Shown here piece by piece: positions 25,105 to 35,961 of a stretch of 64,000 bases of DNA; the stretch's first letter is position 1, and each line of letters begins with the position of its first letter. The translations under genes and the position numbers were made by a program. Source of the stretch: Ustilago trichophora (Eukaryota > Basidiomycota > Ustilaginomycetes > Ustilaginales > Ustilaginaceae); assembly GCA_900323505.1 (NCBI GenBank), contig OOIN01000015.1:558001-622000 (forward strand). Direction: 5' to 3'. The notes below the pieces were generated by a model. That model ran no database searches, was not told the origin of the DNA, and worked only from the letters and a program-made list of their open reading frames with translations.

Positions 25105-26817
25105 ATGCTGCCTTGTCGTTTAGCATTGCGCTCCGCCACCACCTCTTCCTTCCGATCCACCACCACCCCCTCGAACGTCATTCGAAGAACCATGTCGTCC
25201 TCCAACTCGATCGCCGGTGTCGTCGTCGGTGTCGACACCAACGGCGCCTCCACCGCCAAGAACGTCGACGTCTCCGCTCAGTGGAGGGCTTCGCGTGCCT
25301 CGTCGTCGCGTGCCAACGAGCTCCGCGTCTTCTACCCTGACAACAGCGCCCCCGTCGCTGCTGTCTCGCTCGGCGAGCAGAAGGCTGCCCCCGTTACCAC
25401 CCCTGATCTTCTTCCCTCCGAAAAGATTTTCCTCCGCAACGAGCAGCTCGAGCGTGTTCGTCTCGCCGCCGCCAAGGGTGTCAAGGCCATCCGTGACCTC
25501 GGTGCCGGTCCCGAGGACAAGGGCGATGCTCCCGTCGAGAGGATCATCGCTCTTGACTCCATGTCGAGCCCCCACGCCGCCGCTGTCGGTGCCAACCTCG
25601 GCCTGTGGACCGTCAACCACTTCAAGACCCGTGGCAAGAACGCCGCCCACGGCAAGGATGCCGCCGTGCAGGGTGGTAAGGAGGTCAAGGTCGTGCCCGT
25701 CGACGGTGCTGCCGATGAGGCGGCCAAGAAGCAGCTCAAGGATGCCGGCGATGAGATCCCCAGCGTCGCTCCCCTCAGCTGGTACACGGGTGAGGTCTAC
25801 GCCGAGGCTCAAAACTGGGCTCGTGAGCTCAAAGAGACGCCGGCCAACCTCATGACCCCTACCATCTTCGGCCAGCGTGTCACCGCCGCCTTCAAAAACG
25901 TTCCCAACACCACCGTCATTGTCCACGACGAGGACTGGGCCCGTGAGCAGCGCATGAACTCGTTCCTCTCGGTCGCCGCCGGTACCGACGAGCCCGCCAA
26001 GTTTGTCGAAATCATCTACAAGGGTGCTCCCGACAACGAGGCCCGCAGCGTCGCTTACGTCGGAAAGGGTATCGTTTTCGACTCGGGAGGAATCAGCTTG
26101 AAGCCCGGTGCCGGTATGAAGGCCATGCGTGCCGACATGGGTGGGGCTGCCGCGGTCGTTGCTACCACGTGGGCTATTGCCAAGCTCGGCCTGCCCATCA
26201 ACGTCGTCTGCGCTACTCCTTTGACCGAAAACATGCCCTCGGGCAAGGCTACCAAGCCTGGTGACATTATCATTGCCCGCAATAACCTTTCTATAGAGGT
26301 GGACAATACCGATGCCGAGGGCCGTCTCGTTTTGGCTGACGCCCTCACCTATGTCTCCGAGACCTACAAGCCCCACACCCTTGTCGACGTCGCCACTCTT
26401 ACCGGCGCCTGCATGATCGCCGTCGGTGACGTCTACTCTGCCGCATTCACCGAGTCCGATAGCCTCTGGAACGAGCTGCGCGTCGCTGGTGAGGCCGAGA
26501 ACGACCTCTTCTGGCGTCTCCCCCTCAACGATGCCTACCTCAAGCAGATCTCAACCTCCAACGCTGACCTCTGCAACACTGGTGGCCGTCTCGCTGGTGC
26601 CTCGACTGCTGCCATCTTCCTCAAGCAGTTCGTCGTCGGTCTCGGCGAGCGTGGCGGTGCCGCTCCCAGCGTCCGCTACGCCCACTTGGATATCGCCGGT
26701 AGCATGGAGGCGACCCCTACCACCACCAACGACTACCAGCCCAAGGGCTTCACTGGCCGACCTGTGCGTGCCCTGATCGAGTTTGCTCGTCGCATTGCTG
26801 CCAACGGTAGCAACTAA
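25105..26817 (+). CDS. Leucine aminopeptidase, peptidase family M17, with targeting-type leader
   Basis: Di-zinc (or manganese) exopeptidase removing N-terminal residues from peptides. The frame from 25105 gives 570 residues in one exon. Residues 1-29 are rich in Arg, Ser and Thr and lack acidic residues, like a mitochondrial presequence; a second Met at residue 30 (25192) starts the conserved protein. The catalytic domain shows VGKGIVFDSGGISLKPGAGM (metal-binding Lys and Asp), MRADMGGAAAV, the M17 signature NTDAEGRL, and ATLTGACMIAVGD. Length and order fit eukaryotic M17 enzymes. Codon choice is extremely C-biased, implying high expression and producing a 418-codon antisense shadow frame. 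The two alternative starts may give mitochondrial and cytosolic forms (inference). Confidence 0.95.
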   Translation: MLPCRLALRSATTSSFRSTTTPSNVIRRTMSSSNSIAGVVVGVDTNGASTAKNVDVSAQWRASRASSSRANELRVFYPDNSAPVAAVSLGEQKAAPVTTPDLLPSEKIFLRNEQLERVRLAAAKGVKAIRDLGAGPEDKGDAPVERIIALDSMSSPHAAAVGANLGLWTVNHFKTRGKNAAHGKDAAVQGGKEVKVVPVDGAADEAAKKQLKDAGDEIPSVAPLSWYTGEVYAEAQNWARELKETPANLMTPTIFGQRVTAAFKNVPNTTVIVHDEDWAREQRMNSFLSVAAGTDEPAKFVEIIYKGAPDNEARSVAYVGKGIVFDSGGISLKPGAGMKAMRADMGGAAAVVATTWAIAKLGLPINVVCATPLTENMPSGKATKPGDIIIARNNLSIEVDNTDAEGRLVLADALTYVSETYKPHTLVDVATLTGACMIAVGDVYSAAFTESDSLWNELRVAGEAENDLFWRLPLNDAYLKQISTSNADLCNTGGRLAGASTAAIFLKQFVVGLGERGGAAPSVRYAHLDIAGSMEATPTTTNDYQPKGFTGRPVRALIEFARRIAANGSN

Positions 26818-27302
26818 GTCAAGAAATGCGACACAAATGTATACTGGCTGAAGCACGAAGAAAGTATTTGGCCGTGCTCTCTTGAGGCAACTGTATGCTA
26901 TTGAGCGCAGCAAAGCATTCTGTGAGGTAGTCAAAGCTTATTCTGTGTTCAACATTAAGGCAAGAAGAGGATTTGACAGGCGCTGCAGTGGGGCAAAAAC
27001 TTCGGAATGCGGACAGAAGCGCTGGTGTGGAGGTTATGCGTGTGCGCGTGATCGAAGCGTGCGTGTCCGTGCGCTTTACACTCAATTCCAAGGGTTCTGT
27101 GCTGAGCCTTCCTTACTTGCTTCCACGTACCCACCTCCATACACTCTAAACACCACAGCAGGAAAGCATCATCTAGCTTTCTCCAACGTCAAAACCCAAC
27201 CTTGGGGCTGTTCATTCGACAAAAGATCCGAATATCACCTTAACACACCTCTAGGCGTGAGACGGAAGCAATAGACGAACCGGCGTACCGGCGAGGATCA
27301 CG
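26818..27302. other. Spacer between aminopeptidase and Doa1/PLAA gene
   Basis: About 485 bases with the aminopeptidase 3' end and the next promoter. No gene or named site is visible. Confidence 0.45.
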
Positions 27303-29890
27303 ATGTCGACAACCTACAAGCTGTCCGCTACGTTGGAGCAGCATGGCGCAGACGTCCGCTGCGTATCAGCTAGTAGCCCCGAAGTGAGCAAAGACTGTCG
27401 CGGAGACATTGTCCTCACCGGCTCGCGAGATCGCAGAGCCATCATCTGGCATCGTTCGGCCGGCAACCAATTCACCTCCGCTCTGGAAATCGGCAACCAC
27501 GAAGGTTTTGTCAACGCCTGCACACTGCTCCGCAGCGATGCTGCGTATGCCATCACTGCCGGTCAGGACAAGATCATCTACGCATACCAGCTTCTCGCTT
27601 CACAAGGCCAGATCTCTGTCCAACTCGATGCAAAGACAAGCGAGCCTCAGCCAACCCGCACATTGATAGGACACACGGAAAACGTGTGCGCGCTCGACGT
27701 CGGTCCACACGGCCAGTACCTTGTCAGTGGAAGTTGGGATAAGACTGCAAAGATCTGGAGGAACTGGGAATGCGTCGCCACGCTAAAGGGTCACGAGCAG
27801 TCCGTTTGGGCGGTGCTCGCTGTGGATCACGATAGGGTGCTGACAGCGTCGGCAGACAAGACGATCCGTCTGTGGTCCATCTCCAGCCCAGCCAAGCCGA
27901 TCGCAGTTTTTGGTGGTCACACGGATGCTGTTCGTGGCTTGACTTTGCTCGAAGGTGGAGAGTCTTTCGCAAGCTGTGGAAATGACGGCAACATCCACCT
28001 CTACTCGTTGCACGAAGCATCTTCGTCCGGCAGCAAGCCCATTCAGCCGGTTCAAGTCCTGTCGGGCCACACGAGCTTTGTCTACAGTCTCGACACAATT
28101 CCTGGCGGCAAGGGCGAACTGGTCAGCTCAGGAGAAGACCGCAGCGTGCGTGTCTGGCGTGATGGCGCTTTGGTCCAGACGATCACGCTTCCTGCCATCT
28201 CGGTGTGGTCTGTCTCGGTGTTGCCCAATGGCGATATCGTCGCTGGCTCTTCAGATGCTGCGGCGCGCGTCTTCACTCGAGACACATCGCTGGTGGCGGA
28301 TGATGCGACACTCAAGGCGTACGACCATGCCATCTCGACCCAGACACTCAACCAGACTCAGGTGGGCGATATCAAGAAGGACGAGCTTCCTGGCGTCGAG
28401 GCACTCTCGCAGCCAGGCAGCAAGGAGGGTCAGACCAAGATGGTCAAGAACGGAGATGTGGTCGAGGCACACCAGTGGAGCGCCGCTTCGCAGCAGTGGG
28501 TCAAGATCGGCGAGGTTGTTGGCGGCGTTGGATCTGGCTCCAAGAAGTTGTACGAAGGTAAAGAGTACGACTATGTCTTTGATGTGGATATTGCGGATGG
28601 TGTACCGCCGCTCAAGCTTCCCTTCAACCTCAGCGAGAATCCGTATGCCGCAGCACAGCGTTTCCTTGAGAAGAACGACCTGCCGCAGCAGTACATTGAT
28701 CAAGTCGTTCAGTTTATCGACAAGAACACCACCGGGGTGAATCTGGGTGCACCTCAGTATGCGGATCCATACACTGGCGCAAGCAGGTATCAGCCTGCTG
28801 GGTCGTCGTCGAGCGCGGCGTCGGCTGCTGCCTCAGCAAGTGCTCCGCAGAGCAACATCCCTAGCGGTGATAGCAGCATTTATACTGGTGCACGAAATGT
28901 TGACCCCTACACGAGCTCTGCTGCGCCATCGTCGTCAGCCGCGAGCGCTGCTCGTGCAGCTGCTTCGAGCAGCATTCTGCCTCAGCGGACGTTCTTGGCG
29001 TTCCGAACGGCCAACTTTTCGGCGATCAAGAACAAATTGACACAGGTCAACCAGCAGGAGTCGGTACAGCTCTCGGCTGCGGAGATGGGCCAGATTGACC
29101 AGCTGATTGGCCAACTCGAGGCTGGATCTTCGGGCGGACTGAACGTGGATGCTCTTCGCAAGGCAGTTACGTCGTGGAGTGCTGGATCACGATTGCCGGC
29201 GCTGGACCTGATTCGGTGCGCTGCTGCTGTGGGAACCACGACTGCACCTCTGGACATTGCGAAAGAGGTGTTTGAAGCGTCGTCATGGGCCGAAGATTGG
29301 CCGACGGCCGGATCGCCAGAAGCCAAAGTCAGGGATGTCAACTCGATGCTTGCACTTCGAACCATCGCTAACCTGTGGAACGACAGCAGGGCGGTTGGCG
29401 AGCTCGAGGTGAACGGAGTTAGCTTGCTAGGCAGTCTTGGCGATACGCATTATGCCAAGTTGAGCAAGAATGGCAGGATCGCTTTTGCAACCGTGGTGTA
29501 CAACGCCACTGCGCAGATGGTGGGAGGGATGGGCAAGAACCCGGCTGCAGGGATCACGCTCGGATTGATCAACGAGGTGCTCAGCCAGGAGGAGGAGGAT
29601 AGCGAGGCGGTGTACAGGATTCTTGTGGCGCTTGGTAATTTGGTGAGTATTTGAGTGACACGCTTGTTGTTTCTTTGCTATCGACATTTTCAGAATCTGG
29701 TCGCTGACGATTTCTCTGGTACCCTTTACACTTTTGATCTTTGAAACAGCTCTGTTCTTCGTCGGGCAACAGTTTGAACAGGAACGCGCTGGATACGTCG
29801 AGACAGTCGATTCAGAGGCTTACTGCGTCGAGCTTGGGCAAGGAGCAGAGGATCGCACAGATTGGTAGCGAGGTCAGTAGCTTGTTTTAG
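27303..29890 (+). CDS. DOA1: Ubiquitin-homeostasis WD40 protein, Doa1/Ufd3/PLAA
   Basis: Doa1/PLAA binds ubiquitin and the AAA ATPase Cdc48/p97 and supports ubiquitin recycling and endosomal and organelle quality control. Exon 1 (27303-29642) and exon 2 (29750-29890) are joined over a 107-base intron (GTGAGT...AAACAG, phase 0), giving 826 residues. The protein shows three domains in order: a WD40 propeller (about 8-320; repeats such as SGSWDKTAKIWRNWECVATLKGH and TASADKTIRLW), a PFU ubiquitin-binding domain (about 365-475, with YDYVFDVDIADGVPPLKLPFN), and a C-terminal PUL domain (about 555-826) that binds Cdc48. Without the second exon the frame stops after VSI and the PUL domain loses its last helices. 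A Ser/Ala-rich linker joins PFU and PUL. Confidence 0.95.
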
Positions 29891-30361
29891 ACGACGTCTT
29901 AGGTGGAGGAGGTAATGGACAGTGTGCAGCAGAGTTTTGAGCGAATGGATGTGATGGTTGTGTTGAACGCCTGGTGGGCTGGATCTGGTTTTGTTAGGGA
30001 GTGGACTGTAACATTGTGGTTTGGGTTGTGAGCTTGGAAGTGGCTGTTGAGAAGAGTATTAGGTTAGCCGTTGAATGCACCGATGTATCGCTGACTGCTT
30101 TTTCTGGGATGAGAATCAACTTGGGCTTTGGCGCTGTGCGAACTCACACTGGAACGACATGCGGGGTCAACACGAGCGTCGCTCCCGACCAAAGCGTACC
30201 TGTTTGGTCCGACGGAAGGCTTTGAACCTTGGAAGTGAGTGCGGAGTGAGTATCGCTCAAAAAACAAGGCCAAGAAGTGTACTGAGGTGCAGAGTCGGCG
30301 TTTGGCGCAAGCTGGTTCGGTTCGGCATTCACTTTGGACAAGGACAGAGGATCTCGTGACC

Positions 30362-30409
<48 letters not shown>

Positions 30410-32324
30410 CGAAGCGTGGTGGAAGAATGCAGTGCAGTGTCAATTGAAAAAGCCTCGGTTAGGAAAATGCGGGGAAGAAGGGTTCACCATCGAATAGCTG
30501 AGAGTTGTGCGCTCCGAGTCGGCGTCGAACCAACCAGATGATGGTGTCTGATGATTCCAATCTCAAGCTACTGTACATTTACACTTGATCAAGATTTGGA
30601 AGCAGGAAGCAAGTGAGAAGCGGAATGGGGAAAACCTGCTGAGTTTAACGCTTCTATGACAACGGTTGCGAAAATACGCAGCTGCCGTGTTTCGTTTGAC
30701 ACGATACAGTAAAGTCTTGATGACAAGCGAACGATCACATTGGCTCGATGTGGACTTTGTTGAGGCTTCACGATACGACAGGTATGTCAGTTTAAAGCAT
30801 CCTTTCAGCCCGCTCGAGTTTCAACGTCGGCGAATTCCAGACGAATTCACCCAATGGTCAGCTCTGTCCGCACGTTGCTCGAACAGGACTTGGGACTGCA
30901 ACGACTCGAAGGATTCCAAGGGGCTGCATGTTTGTTGAAGAGTCAGCTGGACCGTGTTGTTGGGCACACTCGCGCTGTTGGCACGGCAGAACCCTGCATG
31001 ATTGGTGTCTTGCTTTTCAGATGTAAAGATGGTTTAAACACCTCAACGCAACGTCGTGGCTTCCCCGCAATTTGACAACCCCCCCGAATCTACCGGTTCA
31101 GCCGACCGAGAGCCCTGCTATCCAAACTCCTGAGGAGTGGATAGCGTTCCAGACCTCGCCTCCTCGCGCGACAGCTCGTCGACGTCTGGTTTTGAATTGA
31201 AGCGGTCGTCTCATCTGGCTATACACTTTGGCTAGCACCTTATGATGCAGCAACATAAAAAGAGCTAGATGAGACTCGTTGACAGCAGCTCTACGAACAA
31301 ATGCAGATGCACGGCGCCTCTACAGCACAACGGCATGCCATGTTCTCGAGAGCACACATGTAGTAATGCTTGCCAAGTGTCCAAGTTGGTCCGGCTCCTC
31401 CACCTTTTCTTTTTTTTTTTTTTTGTCTTCCATCGGCAAATCGCACCAGCTGACCTCGACCCCACACACCGCTTCCCCGCATTTCTTGGACAGAACGCTA
31501 ACTAACACACGCGCTCTCGACGTGCATGCTTTTTGACACTCAGCCCCCCCGCATCATGCCTCCATTAGCGCCTTTTCTCTAAATCTAGTCCAACTTGATC
31601 TCTGTAATTCATCCGTGACAATCTACACTACAGTAGCTTCCTCTCTTTGCTCCCTTGCTCAACAGCACTCTTTCCCCCAACCAGCATTGCTTTGCTTGCA
31701 GTACTTAGTGGCGTCTGCTGGCTCGTCTCTGCTCCTCCCGCATCTGGTGATTTTTTTAACCGGTCAGTCGCGCGTCTAAACCTTGCTCTCAAAAGTGTTG
31801 GTCTTGACACACCGCCCGCCAGAGCCCAGCAATGCGTCTGCCGCTGCTCCATCCTGTCTCGGCACAACATCCCATTCCAGCTCCTACAGTTACACAGCTA
31901 CCTTTCTACGCACGACGCTATAATCCTGCCTTGCCTTGCCTTGCCTTGCCTTGAACAATCCAAACGTGTCACTTGATACCTTGGACTGCCAGAATGCCCC
32001 GTTTCTCCTCTGGCGCGCTTGCTCAGACATGCTATCCGTCCCACCGTTTGCATGAGATGGAGCGCTTCTGCAAGCCTGTCTGACTCTGAACCTCGATCCT
32101 GGATCTTGCATCTTGGCTCTCGCACCCCTTGCCCCGCTCGTGACCATGCCACTGGTGCGCTCTCCCGCTCTGGCTTGTCTCGAGTTGCTAGGCTGCCACC
32201 TGACCTTCTGGCTTGAGCGTTTTAATGTGATTGCAGTCGATATATAAACGATCAAACTTTGGGCTGTATGCACTCCCCATTGCGACTATCACCTCTACGC
32301 TCTCCTGCATACAATCAAGACAAG
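29891..32324. other. 2.4-kb gene-poor region
   Basis: No intact gene is seen. It contains a 45-base pure T run (30365-30409), a shorter T run near 31409-31423, a CCTTG pentanucleotide repeat (about 31927-31953) and a possible coding relic near 31033-31196. The last few hundred bases are CT-rich and probably form the promoter and leader of the Ato gene. Confidence 0.5.
30365..30409. repeat. Poly(T) run of 45 bases
   Basis: Uninterrupted homopolymer of 45 T, the longest in the window. Its length may be imprecise because such runs are sequenced poorly. Confidence 0.95.
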
Positions 32325-33442
32325 ATGGCTACCAAAGAGTCGGAAGTCGCTTCCAATGAGCATCCCACCTACCAGCACGCCGATGGCACTAGCGGCCACG
32401 ACCTCGGTCGACAGATCTCGGTCACCTTGACCCCACAGCAGTTCGAAGGTGAGCTCAGCCCCCAACATCACACGTTGCCCCCTTGTCCCCGCCATGTCTT
32501 AATTGAGCCTCGAAGAGAGCATCCTGGTTCGGCTGCGCCTTGCGAGCGTCTTCGGATATGCTCAACTATTGGCTTAAAATCTTTTTTCACTTTGTTGGGA
32601 TGTCAACAGAGCTGTACCTGCAACCTAGCATCAAGTCTAGGGGACAGATGGGTCTCGTCAAGACGCTCGGAAATCCAACTGCGCTCGGCATCGTCTCGTT
32701 CTTGCTCACCTTTTCCCCTACCTCGTGCTGTCTCATGGGATGGAGAGGTGCCTCGGCCAATTCGCTGCTTGCTCTCATCGGTGCCTACTACTTTATGGGA
32801 GGTGAGTAATGCGCAACTGTGTCCGACTTTCTTACCACAAACAAATCTTTGCTCACCACTTTAGCATATCTCTTGACAACCACTTGGATCCTTCGACATT
32901 CCTCGTCCTCATCATGCTGCACAATATCGTCAACTACACCAGGCATGGCGCTGTACGTTGCGGGAATTTTGGAATTCATCATCGGCAACACCTTCCCCGC
33001 TCTCGTCTTCACATCCTTCGGCACCTTTTGGTTGACGCTCGGAGGATTCCTCGATCCGCGCAACAACGTCCAAGCCACCCTGCTCACCGGTCAAGCAGGA
33101 AACGCTGCAACCTACTACGTACCCTTTGGCTACTATCTTGTGTTTTGGGCCGTCTACACCTACTTCCTCACTTTTGCCGCATTCCGAACCAACGTCGTCC
33201 TCGTCTGGATCCTCCTCTTTGTCGCTCTGGCTTTCAGCACCCTCGGTGCAGCCTACCTCAAGTTTGGCGAGGGCGCCGCAGCAACCGGTGCAAACCTCGT
33301 CACTGCTGCAGGCGCTTGCGGCTTCACAGCTTGCATGGGTGGATTCTATATCTTGCTCCACCTCTGCCTTGCTGCTACAGACTTCCCTTTCAACATCCCC
33401 CTCTTTGACCTTGCTCATTTGTGGCGTGATAAGCAGCAGTAG
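32325..33442 (+). CDS. Ato/GPR1/FUN34/YaaH family membrane transporter (acetate type)
   Basis: Predicted plasma-membrane carrier of the family that moves acetate and related small acids, in yeast also linked to ammonium export. Three exons (32325-32448, 32610-32801, 32943-33442) give 271 residues. Introns are GTGAGC...CAACAG and GTGAGT...CACCAG. The hydrophilic N-terminus of about 40 residues is followed by ELYLQP, the family motif region GNPTALGIVSFLLT, the FMGGMALYVAGILEFIIGNTF block and TSFGTFWLTLGG, and six hydrophobic helices. An alternative acceptor at about 32862-32864 would insert a Ser-rich stretch between FMG and MALYV and break the conserved third helix, so I reject it. The substrate is inferred from the family only. 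Confidence 0.92.
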
Positions 33443-33725
33443 GCCCATTTTTTTTTATTTTTTATTTTTCGTTCTTTCACAATTTTTGTATCTTTTCTTG
33501 TCCTTGTCCTTGTATGACTGACTGCCTGTGACATCTTGGGCGTCGATTCAATTTTTAATCTTTGCCTTGTTGTGATTGTCAACTTGACCTGGTTGTTGAT
33601 CCATGTATGACTTGACCCGAACAGCATTCCATCATAGCCGGATCGATCTTTCAGTACACCACAACAACTCACCACAACCAGAGTCGGGAAAGAGATAGAC
33701 AAGGTTACAAGCCACTTGAGTTAAC

Positions 33726-33727
33726 TA
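33726..33727. repeat. TA target-site duplication, left
   Basis: TA directly outside the left inverted repeat; its partner is at 35962-35963. TA duplication is the mark of Tc1/mariner/pogo insertion. Confidence 0.85.
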
Positions 33728-33769
33728 ACGTAATTACAGTAGTACCGACGCGGATGTAGTACCGACGCG
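33728..33769 (+). repeat. Left terminal inverted repeat (42 bp)
   Basis: Identical to the reverse complement of 35920-35961. It carries two direct copies of GTAGTACCGACGCG at 33739-33752 and 33756-33769. Confidence 0.95.
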
Positions 33770-33902
33770 TTCGCCGAGCTTAATTTTCAGTCTGATGGTA
33801 GTACTCGGCGTGATTGTGATCTCAGCAGTCTGTGAATCAATCCGAGTCAAACTTCAATGGTGTGTTCCTGAGATGCTATGATACATGTCGAGCTAAACAG
33901 AA

Positions 33903-35732
33903 TCAAAGTTGGACGAGTGATGAGCTTGCTACTGGCATGATATCAAAGAAACCGAAGCCACCAAGGTCATTGTCATTGATGGCGTCGAGAGACAGTTCAG
34001 GATCGATATTGTTGGTGATATTTGGCTGTGCAGGTGTAGCAGAGATGCTTGGTGATGCCGAGAGCCCTTCGTCACCATCAGGAACAGCTTTGTCACCACC
34101 AGAGACTGCCTCGGCCTCGGCCTCCTCCACCACCTCCTCCTCTTGCTCCTTCCCTCCAGTGTTCCTACCCTTGTATGCTCCCTTTCCAACTAAGTTTTGC
34201 TCTGCTTCCTCTCTTGTGATCATCTTTGTCCGTGATAGCACCCTTTGGTCTCCATCCTTCCTCTTCTTGCCCCTCCTCATCGACGTTTTGTTCCTTCGCT
34301 CCAGCTCCAATTGCAAGAGGTCAACCTCAACCTGAGAAGCTGCAAGTGCTGTTTCCGTCCGTGCATGTGCTTGTGAGATTGAGTTACCGAGCTTTCGGGC
34401 TTCACGTGGGTCCTGTTCTTGAGCTAGTACGGCAACCATGGTTTCGAAAACAGTCCGTGAATCCGGTACGGCACGTTCCTGCAGCGGCTGCCGGTGTTGC
34501 TGCGTTCCTGACCCAGGTAGTCGGTCAAGAACCTTATTTGCACTCGGGTTTAGTGTGATTCCGCTGTCGGAGAAGGCCTTCCGGGCTTGTGCCTGCGTCA
34601 GAACCTTCTCTCGTGCCTGGGCGTACATTGTTACAAACATCGGCTTGTCAACGTCGCTCACGTGGGTCGCGGTGTCCGAGATCAAATGCTTGACGGAAGC
34701 CAAGAGTGGGCCAAAGATTGACACATCCAGGGGTTGCATTATGTGGGTTGCATGAGCTGGAAGCAGGAACGGAATGATGTTCCTGTTCCAGCAAAGGTCG
34801 AGGAACGGCTCGCTGGTGTGAGACTTGTGGCCGTCGATGATGAGCAAGCGCCAAGTTGATGGCGTCGACGGCCTTGTCTCTGGCTCGAAGATGGTTTCGA
34901 GCCATTCGAGGCCGAGTGCATGTGATGTCCAGCCATTGTCGGTCTTGGCAAACCTCCAGGAACCCGGTACACCTTCCATTCGCCACTGCTCTCCGACTGT
35001 GTGGACCCGGCCTTTGGTGATGATAAGCGGCGATAGTACCTGACCGCCGCTTCCGATGCACTTGATTATAGTTGCCGACTCACGTGTTCCTGGCTGTGCC
35101 TTGTACCGAGCTGCCGGCTCGCCGGAAGGCACAATGATCCGCTCGCTTCCGGCCTGACCAAACATGAACCCTGTTTCATCCATATTGTAAACGTTTGTGG
35201 ATGCTACATTATACTCACGCATGATCTCAGCCAAACGATTGAACCATTGTTGTATTACAGTCTCAGTAGCTCTGGAAAGCCGGGCATTGTCCAGGCACCG
35301 AGACCAATGGGACCAAATTGTCGGGTGCCGAAGCAGGAACACCTGCAGCCACGTGTGCGTGACGTCTGGGGCTTGGCGACGAGCAGGATTGGAATGGATG
35401 ACATTGTTTGCATGCTCACGGAGAAGCGCCAGTGTCAGGGCAAAGCCGCTGCAGGCATGACGCCGGATGAACTCAAGCAAACCCAACTCTTCGGTTGGAG
35501 TCAGGCGTTGCTGGTTGTTCTGAGCCCGGACTTTCGGCTGACGGCCTTGCCTCCGGTGGCGCAAGCTCGCTTCTGGAACATTGTTTGCTGCTGCGGCTTG
35601 TTGGATGCTGTCATGCTGTCCATTATCGAGCTCCAAAGATGCTTGCTGCAGCCGAACCTCACGTGTGTTGCGATCAGCCGCTGATGCCGCTTGGAAGGCC
35701 ACAGAGCGCTTCGAAAAAGGGCGTTGCGGCAT
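33903..35732 (-). CDS. Transposase, pogo/Fot1 type (HTH + CENP-B HTH + DDE endonuclease)
   Basis: A 609-residue cut-and-paste transposase from one exon, starting at the ATG at 35732. The N-terminus (about 25-62) looks like a psq-type helix-turn-helix (SIQQAAAANNVPEASLRHR). About residues 75-150 form a CENP-B-like DNA-binding domain (LTPTEELGLLEFIRRH ... WLQVFLLRHP). The catalytic domain has the three acidic residues Asp185 in YNMDETGF, Asp300 in LLIIDGHKSH and Asp336 in MQPLDVSIFGPL, with 35 residues between the second and third (DD35D). The tail is Glu/Arg-rich and charged, with Lys/Arg clusters that could serve as nuclear import signals. All catalytic residues are intact. Confidence 0.95.
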   Translation of the reverse strand: MPQRPFSKRSVAFQAASAADRNTREVRLQQASLELDNGQHDSIQQAAAANNVPEASLRHRRQGRQPKVRAQNNQQRLTPTEELGLLEFIRRHACSGFALTLALLREHANNVIHSNPARRQAPDVTHTWLQVFLLRHPTIWSHWSRCLDNARLSRATETVIQQWFNRLAEIMREYNVASTNVYNMDETGFMFGQAGSERIIVPSGEPAARYKAQPGTRESATIIKCIGSGGQVLSPLIITKGRVHTVGEQWRMEGVPGSWRFAKTDNGWTSHALGLEWLETIFEPETRPSTPSTWRLLIIDGHKSHTSEPFLDLCWNRNIIPFLLPAHATHIMQPLDVSIFGPLLASVKHLISDTATHVSDVDKPMFVTMYAQAREKVLTQAQARKAFSDSGITLNPSANKVLDRLPGSGTQQHRQPLQERAVPDSRTVFETMVAVLAQEQDPREARKLGNSISQAHARTETALAASQVEVDLLQLELERRNKTSMRRGKKRKDGDQRVLSRTKMITREEAEQNLVGKGAYKGRNTGGKEQEEEVVEEAEAEAVSGGDKAVPDGDEGLSASPSISATPAQPNITNNIDPELSLDAINDNDLGGFGFFDIMPVASSSLVQL

Positions 35733-35919
35733 GCTGGTGACCAGTAAAGCAGTATAATAAGGTTATATTGTGGAATTGAGTTGTATTGATGGTGTATGCG
35801 ATGATGATGAGGGGTTCCGGAAAGTCGGATGGTGGGTCTCATGCAAGGTTCGGACAAACACAGACGCGATCATACGGGGGTACTGACATCAGATTCGGTG
35901 GGACTCGGAAATGACTCAG

Positions 35920-35961
35920 CGCGTCGGTACTACATCCGCGTCGGTACTACTGTAATTACGT
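35920..35961 (-). repeat. Right terminal inverted repeat (42 bp)
   Basis: Exact inverted copy of 33728-33769. Similarity stops at its inner edge (35919 versus 33770). Confidence 0.95.

Larger units (their letters stand above)
33728..35961 (-). mobile_element. Complete pogo/Fot1-type (Tc1-mariner superfamily) DNA transposon, 2234 bp
   Basis: The ends are perfect 42-bp inverted repeats (33728-33769 and 35920-35961, each beginning ACGTAATTACAGTAGTACCG when read inward) flanked by TA duplications. Each repeat contains two copies of the 14-mer GTAGTACCGACGCG separated by GAT. Inside is a single uninterrupted transposase frame on the minus strand (33903-35732). There is no nested insertion, frameshift or stop, and the two ends do not differ in this copy, which argues for recent movement. 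The element lies in the former 285-base space between the converging Ato and cytochrome b561 genes. Whether it is still active cannot be told from one copy. Confidence 0.95.

Noticed and set aside
25120..26376. 418-codon minus-strand frame over the aminopeptidase
   Set aside because: Antisense shadow caused by C-ending codon bias; the plus-strand frame has full M17 motifs.
32819..32942. Alternative third exon start of the Ato gene
   Set aside because: It would add a Ser/Thr-rich stretch between FMG and MALYV and destroy the conserved helix; the CACCAG acceptor restores it.
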